A DNA stretch of 64,000 nt from Comamonadaceae bacterium (GTDB lineage: Bacteria; Pseudomonadota; Gammaproteobacteria; Burkholderiales; Burkholderiaceae_C): assembly GCA_947456305.1 (NCBI GenBank), contig CANGPN010000002.1, positions 1-64,000 on the forward strand, in the 5' to 3' direction. Position 1 is the stretch's first letter. Each line of letters opens with the position of its first letter. Under the pieces are notes generated by a model that worked only from the letters and a program-made list of their open reading frames with translations, did not search any database and had not been told where the DNA came from. Of this stretch, positions 58,127 through 64,000 are shown piece by piece. Both the position numbers and the translations under genes were made by a program.

Positions 58127-59029
58127 ATGGCAACAAAAAAAATCAAAGGCTTGGGCCGCGGCTTGGAGGCACTATTGGGCCCGACCGCCAATGAGTCCCA
58201 ACAGCTCTCGGCAGCGGATGCCGCGCCTGGTGTTTTAAAGCTCGATGAGTTGGTTGCCGGTGTATATCAGCCGCGCAAGCGCATGGATGAAGGCGCACTG
58301 TATGAGTTGGCAGAAAGCATCAAATCCCAAGGCATCATGCAGCCGATTCTGGTGCGTAAATTGCAAAACGGCGGTTATGAAATCATTGCCGGGGAGCGGC
58401 GATATCGCGCCGCCAAACTCGCCGGTTTAACCGAGGTGCCTGTGCTGGTGCGTGAAGTCAGCGATCAAAACGCGGCAGCCATGGCGTTGATAGAAAACAT
58501 GCAGCGCGAGGATTTGAATCCTTTGGAAGAAGCCCAGGGCTTGCAACGCCTGATCAAAGAATTCGGCTTGACACATGAAACAGCCGCACAAGCAGTCGGG
58601 CGTTCACGCAGTGCGGCCAGTAATTTATTGCGCCTGTTAAATCTGGCTGATCCAGTGCAAACCATGTTGATCGCTGGTGACCTTGACATGGGCCACGCGC
58701 GCGCTTTGCTCGCTTTGGACCGTGCTGCTCAAATCACGGCCGCCAACCAGATTGCAGCCAAAAAAATGTCTGTGCGCGAAGCTGAAAGTCTGGTCAAGAA
58801 AATTGGCGCGGAGTTTTCTCTGGTCACCCAAAAGCCGAACAAAGAAAAATCACGCGACATCAAACGCATCGAAGAAGAACTTTCTGACTTGTTGACAGCA
58901 CAGGTGGAAATCAGAGTGAAAAAGCAAACAAAGCGTTTTGGCAAATTAGATCAATCTGGCGAGATTTCCATCGCTTTCGGATCTTTGGAAGCCTTGAACG
59001 GCTTGATAGAAAAATTACAAGCGACCTAG
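58127..59029 (+). CDS. parB: Chromosome partitioning protein ParB
   Basis: 300 residues. KGLGRGLEALLGP start, CTPase/ParB domain with LDELVAGVYQPRKRMDEGAL, QPILVRKL and EIIAGERRYRAAKLAGLTEV, helix-turn-helix ETAAQAVGRSRSAASNLLRL, and C-terminal dimer domain. Loads on parS and spreads as a clamp. 28 bases after parA. Confidence 0.97.
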   Translation: MATKKIKGLGRGLEALLGPTANESQQLSAADAAPGVLKLDELVAGVYQPRKRMDEGALYELAESIKSQGIMQPILVRKLQNGGYEIIAGERRYRAAKLAGLTEVPVLVREVSDQNAAAMALIENMQREDLNPLEEAQGLQRLIKEFGLTHETAAQAVGRSRSAASNLLRLLNLADPVQTMLIAGDLDMGHARALLALDRAAQITAANQIAAKKMSVREAESLVKKIGAEFSLVTQKPNKEKSRDIKRIEEELSDLLTAQVEIRVKKQTKRFGKLDQSGEISIAFGSLEALNGLIEKLQAT

Positions 59030-59130
59030 GGCTTTCACAATGGCGGCAGACTGCACAAGCAGTTATGCTCAGGTCTGTCCGCAATACCTGCCGGTTAACC
59101 CCCTCTTATATCCTCGTTCTGGAGTTTTTC

Positions 59131-60486
59131 ATGCGAATCCCCTCTTCTTTGCACGCATTGCGTTTGTGTGTGGGTGCCGTCTTTGGTTTTTGCGCCGTGG
59201 TTGCTACCGCACAGGAAACATTCAAAATCGGTATCGTCAGTTTTTTATCTGGCCAGGCAGCGGAGAGTTTCGGCATACCAGCGGTCAATGGGGCCAAAGT
59301 GTTGATTGATGCATTCAACAAAGGTCAAGGCCCGGCACCCTTCAACAAGCTTGGCATAGGCGGCTTGCAAATTGAGGCTATTTATGTGGATGAGGCTGGT
59401 GGCGCTACAAAGCAAGTCCAAGAGTTGCGCAATTTGTACGAACGAGAAAAAGTGGATGTCGTGGTTGGTTATGTCGGCTCCGGCGATTGTCTGGCGGTTG
59501 CCCCGGTGGCCGAGGAATTGAAGAAATTCCTGATTCTGTATGACTGTGGAACACCCAGAATTTTTGAAGAAAACACCTATAAATATGTGTTTCGCACCGC
59601 ATCCCATGCCACCATGGACAACGTGGCCATGGCGCGTTATTTGAAGGCCCGCAATATTCCTGTCAACACATTCAGCATGATTAACCAGGATTACGCCTGG
59701 GGCCAGGACTCACGCAAAGACTTTATGTTGTCCATGGCCAATTTGTACCCGAATGCCAAACCGGCGGTGGACCAGTTGCCAAAGTTTGGCGCAGGTCAAT
59801 ATGGCACTGAAATTTCCGCGCTGATGTCGCAACCCGCTGACTTGATTCACTCCAGTTTGTGGGGCGGTGATTTGCAGGCGTTTATTTTGCAATCAGCCCC
59901 GCGCGGTATGTTCAAGAAATCGCAAGTGGTATTGACTGCCGCCGATCATGTCTTGCCCGGCTTGGGTAACAAAGTACCGGACGGCACCATCATTGGTGCA
60001 CGCGGTGCTTATGGTTTGATGGCCCCGCCTTCACCTTTAAATACGTGGTGGTGGGACCTGTACAGCAAAGCCAACAATGTGTACCCGGTGCAAGCACCTT
60101 ACCGCATGGCCCAGGCGCTGATGGGTTTGAAACTGTCGGCTGAGCGCGCCATGGCAGCAAACAATGGCAAAAAACCAGCCACCGAGGTATTGGCGGCTTC
60201 ATTGCGCGGCAGCGACTGGATGTCTCCAGCGGGCAAGATCCGCATGTCGCTGGCCAATGGACAACAAGCCATGCAAGACACGGCCATCGGACGCACCAAA
60301 TGGAGCGAAGAAAAAAAGTTGGTTGAGTTGGTAGACATTCAGCGGTTTGGTGCCGAGTGCGTCAACCCGCCTTTGAATGTGAAATCAGAAGATTGGCTGA
60401 AGTCCGGGTTTGCCGGCGCCAAGTGCGATGCGCCTGCCAATAAGAAAACAGCAGACAACAGCAAAGCGAAAAAAGCCAAACCCTAA
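59131..60486 (+). CDS. Branched-chain amino acid-type ABC substrate-binding protein
   Basis: 451 residues from ATG 59131 (TGGAG 6 bases upstream). Signal peptide LCVGAVFGFCAVVATAQET; mature Peripla_BP_6 fold: FKIGIVSFLSGQAAESFGIP, IEAIYVDEAGGATKQVQELR, VDVVVGYVGSGDCLAVAPV, TASHATMDNVAMARYL, FSMINQDYAWGQDSRKDF. The C-terminus is Lys-rich (NSKAKKAKP). Longer than LivJ (about 370). First gene of a five-gene importer; the substrate may be an amino acid, amide or aromatic acid. Confidence 0.9.
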   Translation: MRIPSSLHALRLCVGAVFGFCAVVATAQETFKIGIVSFLSGQAAESFGIPAVNGAKVLIDAFNKGQGPAPFNKLGIGGLQIEAIYVDEAGGATKQVQELRNLYEREKVDVVVGYVGSGDCLAVAPVAEELKKFLILYDCGTPRIFEENTYKYVFRTASHATMDNVAMARYLKARNIPVNTFSMINQDYAWGQDSRKDFMLSMANLYPNAKPAVDQLPKFGAGQYGTEISALMSQPADLIHSSLWGGDLQAFILQSAPRGMFKKSQVVLTAADHVLPGLGNKVPDGTIIGARGAYGLMAPPSPLNTWWWDLYSKANNVYPVQAPYRMAQALMGLKLSAERAMAANNGKKPATEVLAASLRGSDWMSPAGKIRMSLANGQQAMQDTAIGRTKWSEEKKLVELVDIQRFGAECVNPPLNVKSEDWLKSGFAGAKCDAPANKKTADNSKAKKAKP

Positions 60487-60503
60487 AACTAGAGCACACA
60501 AGC

Positions 60504-61400
60504 ATGCAACTTGCTTTGACCATTTTGGTCGATGGATTGAGCTACGCCTCTTGGCTGTTCATCGTCGCACTGGGCCTGACTTTGGTGTTTGGCGTGCTCA
60601 AGATTTTGAACATCGCCCACGGCAGCTTCTATGCCTTGGGTGCTTATGCCGCCGCTTCGACTGTGGCCTGGTTTACGGGCAGTGGCGCCGCGCCGCTTTT
60701 GTCATTGCTCGCTATGCTGGGGGCGGCGATGGCTGTGGCTGTATTGATTGCACCTTTGACCGAGCGCGGCTTGCTGCGTTTTTACTACGGCCGCGATGAA
60801 GTCTTGCTGGTGCTGGTCACTTACGCCATGTTTTTGATGCTTGAAGATATCACTAAGCTGATTTGGGGGGCTAATCCATATTACGTGTCCGAGCCCTATG
60901 CCTTGTTCGGCAATATCGACATCGGGCTGCAAAGTTATGTCGGTTATGACTTGTTTCTGGTGGTGTTGGCGTTGGTGGTCGGACTGGTGGTTTGGTGGGG
61001 CTTGAACCGCACCCGTTCAGGAAAGATAGTCACTGCTGTCATACACAGTCCTGAAATTGCCGCCAGCATGGGCATCAAGGTGTCGCGTGTTTATATGGTG
61101 TCTTTTGCCATTGGTATTTTTTTGGCGGCGCTGGGCGGTGCGTTTACTGCGCCGATGATTTCAGTTCAACCAGGTGTGTCGGTAGGCGTCATCATTATTT
61201 CGTTTGCCGTGGTCATCATCGGCGGTTTGGGCAGTATTGAGGGCGCTGCTATCGGTGCCATCATCGTCGGGCTGGCCCGTGCGTTTGCGGTTCATATGGT
61301 GCCAGTGGCCGAGTTGTTTTCGGTATACCTTGTCATGGCTTTGGTGCTGGTGTTCAGACCTGAGGGCTTGTTTCAACGCATTCAGGCCCGGAAAATTTAA
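60504..61400 (+). CDS. livH: Branched-chain amino acid-type ABC permease LivH
   Basis: 298 residues, about 8 membrane helices. LivH blocks: GLTLVFGVLKILNIAHGSFY, GRDEVLLVLVTYAMFLMLED, NRTRSGKIVTAVIHSPEIAA, IISFAVVIIGGLGSIEGAAI. Second gene of the importer, 17 bases after the binding-protein gene. Confidence 0.92.
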   Translation: MQLALTILVDGLSYASWLFIVALGLTLVFGVLKILNIAHGSFYALGAYAAASTVAWFTGSGAAPLLSLLAMLGAAMAVAVLIAPLTERGLLRFYYGRDEVLLVLVTYAMFLMLEDITKLIWGANPYYVSEPYALFGNIDIGLQSYVGYDLFLVVLALVVGLVVWWGLNRTRSGKIVTAVIHSPEIAASMGIKVSRVYMVSFAIGIFLAALGGAFTAPMISVQPGVSVGVIIISFAVVIIGGLGSIEGAAIGAIIVGLARAFAVHMVPVAELFSVYLVMALVLVFRPEGLFQRIQARKI

Positions 61401-61403
61401 ACC

Positions 61404-62336
61404 ATGAACAAGTTGTTGATAACTGCTTTGCTGGTGTTTCTTACTGCGTTGGGGGCAGGTGCTTTTGTGCCGCGCTGGTTGCAGTTTATGTTAACCATGG
61501 CCATGGCCAATGGTCTGGTATCTCTGGGCATCGTCATTTTGATGCGCGGCGGCGTGGTGGCCTTTGGCCAAGGCTTGATGTCAGCCATTGGCGGCTATAC
61601 CGCTGCGCTGGTATTCAATATGCTCGGCATTCAAGACGCGATTTTGTTGCCCTTGCTAGGCGGCCTCATGGCATGTTTAATCACTGCGCCATTTGGCCCA
61701 TTGCTCGCCAGTTACAGAGGTATCTTTTTCTCTATGCTGACTTTGGCCATGTCCATGGTCGGATACGGCATTTTGGTCAAAACAGACAGTCTGGGTGGCT
61801 CTGACGGTTTTAATATGGGCCGAGTCACTTTGTTCGGCCAACAGTTGGCTGATCAGCAAGTCAGCTTCACTGTGTATGCCGTGACCTTGTTCTTTGCGGT
61901 GGTCGCTTCATTTCTGGCGCGTGTGTATTTCTCGTCTACACGCGGTCTGGTGACACAAGCTATCAGAGACAACGAATTGCGGGTGGAATACATGGGCGGC
62001 TCTGTCAGTCGCAGCATGGCTATCAATTTTTGGCTGGCTTCTTTTTTAGGCGGCATGGGCGGCGCGCTGGCCGTCATGGCGTTGGGACATATTGATCCCA
62101 ACTTCAGTTACTGGACTACTTCAGGAGAGTTTGTGTTCGTGGCCATTTTGGCCGGCACGCAAAGCGTGGTCGCCATCATGTTGTCTTCTGTGGTGTTGGA
62201 AGTCGTTCGTTCTTTTTCCAGCTCGTATTTCCCCAATACTTGGCAGTTGGCGCTGGGTTTGTTTTTGCTGCTGGTGATACGTTTTCTGCCACAGGGATTA
62301 GGGTCGCTTCGTCCGGGTAAAAAGGATGCGTCATGA
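61404..62336 (+). CDS. livM: Branched-chain amino acid-type ABC permease LivM
   Basis: 310 residues, hydrophobic. LivM blocks: MAMANGLVSLGIVILMRGGV, VAFGQGLMSAIGGYTAAL, IFFSMLTLAMSMVGYGI, RGLVTQAIRDNELRVEYMG, and GGALAVMALGHIDPNFSYW. 3 bases after livH; overlaps livG by 4 bases (ATGA). Confidence 0.92.
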   Translation: MNKLLITALLVFLTALGAGAFVPRWLQFMLTMAMANGLVSLGIVILMRGGVVAFGQGLMSAIGGYTAALVFNMLGIQDAILLPLLGGLMACLITAPFGPLLASYRGIFFSMLTLAMSMVGYGILVKTDSLGGSDGFNMGRVTLFGQQLADQQVSFTVYAVTLFFAVVASFLARVYFSSTRGLVTQAIRDNELRVEYMGGSVSRSMAINFWLASFLGGMGGALAVMALGHIDPNFSYWTTSGEFVFVAILAGTQSVVAIMLSSVVLEVVRSFSSSYFPNTWQLALGLFLLLVIRFLPQGLGSLRPGKKDAS

Positions 62337-63097
62337 GCACTGAATTTTTACTGCATGCGCAAGCGTTGAACAAAAGCTTTGGTGCGGTGGTGGCTGCACA
62401 AGACATCAATATAGGCATACGCAGCGGCGAACGCGTCAGTTTGATCGGCAGCAACGGCGCGGGTAAAACGACGTTTGTGAACATGATTACCGGCTACATC
62501 AAACCGGACAGCGGTGACATACGCCTTGACGGACTGCGCACCAATGACATGTCACCCCGACAAATCACCAGGCTGGGGGTGGCCCGGTCTTTTCAGATTC
62601 CACAGATCTACCCCAACCTTAGCGTGTTGGAAAACATGTTGGTTGCTCAGGCCTGCCACGATGACAGATTGTCTTTGTGGCGCCCGGCACGTACAACGGC
62701 TGCGCAAGAGCGGGCGGAAGAGGTATTGCTCAGGTTTCGCCTGCAAGACCATCTAGCGCGAACAGCGGCAGAACTGCCTGGCGGCATGCGCAAGCTGTTG
62801 GATATTGCCTTGGCGATGACCGGGCAGCCCAGGCTATTGCTGCTGGATGAGCCGACCAGCGGCGTGGCCGCAGAGGAAAAATTTCCCATGATGGACACGG
62901 TCATGCAAGCGCTCAGCGGCCAGCCTTTGACCACTTTGTTTGTGGAACACGACATGGACATCGTCAGTCGCTATTGCGACCGGGTGATTGCGTTTTACAG
63001 CGGTCGCATCATTGCCGATGACGTGCCATCGGTGGCGCTGGCCAATGCCGATGTACGCCGTTATGTGACAGGCGAAACAGGGGCGCCCCATGCTTGA
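62333..63097 (+). CDS. livG: Branched-chain amino acid-type ABC ATPase LivG
   Basis: 254 residues. Walker A LIGSNGAGKTTFVNMITGY, Q-loop region RSFQIPQIYPNLSVLENML, signature ELPGGMRKLLDIALAM (GG-M variant of LSGGQ), Walker B LLLLDEPTSGV and H-loop FVEHDMDIV. Overlaps livM by 4 and livF by 8 bases. Confidence 0.93.
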   Translation: MSTEFLLHAQALNKSFGAVVAAQDINIGIRSGERVSLIGSNGAGKTTFVNMITGYIKPDSGDIRLDGLRTNDMSPRQITRLGVARSFQIPQIYPNLSVLENMLVAQACHDDRLSLWRPARTTAAQERAEEVLLRFRLQDHLARTAAELPGGMRKLLDIALAMTGQPRLLLLDEPTSGVAAEEKFPMMDTVMQALSGQPLTTLFVEHDMDIVSRYCDRVIAFYSGRIIADDVPSVALANADVRRYVTGETGAPHA

Positions 63098-63746
63098 ACT
63101 GCACCATATGCATGTGCAAATTGCCTCGGCGCAAGTCTTGCGCGGCTTCAGTTTGTCGGTCAATCAAGGTCAAATGGTCGGTCTCGTCGGACGCAACGGC
63201 GCCGGTAAAACCAGCACCATGCGCAGCATCATGGGTCATTTGCCAATGCTGCAAGGCGAGTTACGGTTTGACGGTCAAGATTTGCGCGTATTGCCGCCTG
63301 AGGCGCGAGCCGGACTCGGCATAGGTTACATGCCCGAAGACCGCGGCTTGGTGCCCGAACTCACGGTCGAAGAAAACATCCTCATCCCTTTGTGGGTCAG
63401 CAAAACACTGAAGGTAGACGATCGCTTGGGCTTTGTTTACCAGGTCTTGCCAGAGCTTAAAGACATGGCGCAGCGACGCGCCTTGTTGCTCTCGGGGGGT
63501 CAGCAAAAACTGGTGGCGCTAGGGCGCGCTTTGGCGGTGGGCACGCGTCTGCTTTTATTGGACGAACCTTTTGAAGGTGTCGCTCCAGCTTTGTCCATGC
63601 GCTTGTCAGAAGTGATCTCTCGCTTGAAAGGCAGCGAGTTGTCGGTCTTGATTTCTCAGTCTGACCTCAACCATTCCAGCGGTTTGCTGGACGCGACCGT
63701 GGTGATTGAGCGTGGCGCGAATGCGGCCACCACTGTTAACGCTTAA
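63090..63746 (+). CDS. livF: Branched-chain amino acid-type ABC ATPase LivF
   Basis: 218 residues, slightly short for LivF. Walker A VGRNGAGKTSTMRSIMGH, YMPEDRGLVPELTVEENI, signature LLSGGQQKLVALGRALAV, Walker B LLLLDEPFEGVAP. The usual switch His is replaced by Gln in VLISQSDLNHS, as is common in LivF. Last gene of the importer. Confidence 0.93.
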   Translation: MLELHHMHVQIASAQVLRGFSLSVNQGQMVGLVGRNGAGKTSTMRSIMGHLPMLQGELRFDGQDLRVLPPEARAGLGIGYMPEDRGLVPELTVEENILIPLWVSKTLKVDDRLGFVYQVLPELKDMAQRRALLLSGGQQKLVALGRALAVGTRLLLLDEPFEGVAPALSMRLSEVISRLKGSELSVLISQSDLNHSSGLLDATVVIERGANAATTVNA

Positions 63747-63823
63747 ATATATGCCCCTTGGCGCATGGGTTTGAGCTCTGTGGAGTATGCGTACGGACTT
63801 CTTCCGCTGCGCTGATAACAACA

Positions 63824-64000
63824 TCAGTCCAGAAAAATCTTGCCCGGGTTCATGATGTTCTTTGGGTCCAGCGCTTGTTTGATGCTGCGCATCATGGACA
63901 CCGCACCCGCCCCGGTTTCGGACACCAAATATTCCATTTTGTGCAAACCAATGCCGTGTTCGCCGGTGCAGGTGCCGTCCATTGACAAAGCGCGTGCCAC
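63824..64000 (-). CDS. FAD-linked oxidase, C-terminal part (window edge)
   Basis: Only the last 58 residues are inside the window: GTCTGEHGIGLHKMEYLV and QALDPKNIMNPGKIFLD. This is the FAD-linked oxidase C-terminal domain of the GlcD/D-lactate dehydrogenase family (glycolate, D-lactate or related 2-hydroxyacids). Stop at 63826-63824. Convergent with livF; whether it shares a substrate with the importer cannot be seen. Confidence 0.9.
   Translation of the reverse strand: MARALSMDGTCTGEHGIGLHKMEYLVSETGAGAVSMMRSIKQALDPKNIMNPGKIFLD

Overview
The window is a chromosomal segment of a betaproteobacterium, most likely order Burkholderiales and perhaps close to Comamonadaceae. This rests on recognised gene content and order: dnaA-dnaN-gyrB without recF, mnmG-rsmG-LysE-parA-parB, kdsD-kdsC-lptC, lptD-surA-rsmA, metX-metW, comM next to glnK-amtB, and an SAH riboswitch on metH. 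No database search was possible, so genus-level placement is not claimed. The chromosomal origin lies inside the window around dnaA (about 47.5-49.4 kb). DnaA boxes sit on both sides of dnaA and three parS centromere sites lie 6-9 kb to its right. Gene strands fit two replication arms diverging from there.

Layout. 0-10 kb is a mosaic of housekeeping genes (ssb 3' part, a tartrate/D-malate dehydrogenase, comM, glnK-amtB with a sigma-54 promoter) and small accessory, AT-richer loci: a PD-(D/E)XK/DUF5655-type nuclease, a Fic protein with its own DNA-binding domain, an AbiJ-NTD4-like abortive-infection candidate and a HigBA toxin-antitoxin pair. 10-26 kb holds cobalamin-dependent methionine synthase as two separate half-genes (metH activation/cobalamin half at 10.1-12.9 kb, homocysteine half at 25.0-26.0 kb). 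Between them is a complete sugar cassette: a fructose-type ABC importer (frcB, frcC, single-domain frcA), PfkB sugar kinase, RbsD/FucU mutarotase, ROK repressor, then zwf-pgl-edd-eda and pgi. Read together, fructose enters, is phosphorylated to fructose-6-P, isomerised by Pgi to glucose-6-P and broken down by the Entner-Doudoroff route.

26-47 kb: a small membrane protein, GTP-PEP carboxykinase with a leader RNA able to form alternative hairpins, an acyl-CoA synthetase, the outer-membrane biogenesis set rsmA-surA-lptD, amgK-rsmE, the metX-metW-hydrolase operon behind a SAM-II-like riboswitch, a second ammonium transporter, a glycine-rich RRM protein whose ribosome-binding site lies in a 10-bp stem, the lptC-kdsC-kdsD LPS set, and mnmE-yidC-yidD-rnpA-rpmH. 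47-59 kb: dnaA, dnaN, gyrB, a leaderless family-3 solute-binding-like protein, mnmG, rsmG, a LysE exporter, parA and parB. 59-64 kb: a five-gene branched-chain-amino-acid-type ABC importer and the C-terminal end of an FAD-linked oxidase.

The most notable signals are in RNA control. The methionine cycle is governed by two different riboswitches (SAH ON-switch on metH, SAM-II-like element plus terminator on metX). pckG and the RRM gene each have leader structures that can hide the ribosome-binding site. Two accessory loci (fic and higBA) have palindromes lying across their own promoters, and higB appears to be leaderless. No tRNA, rRNA, insertion sequence or CRISPR array was seen.
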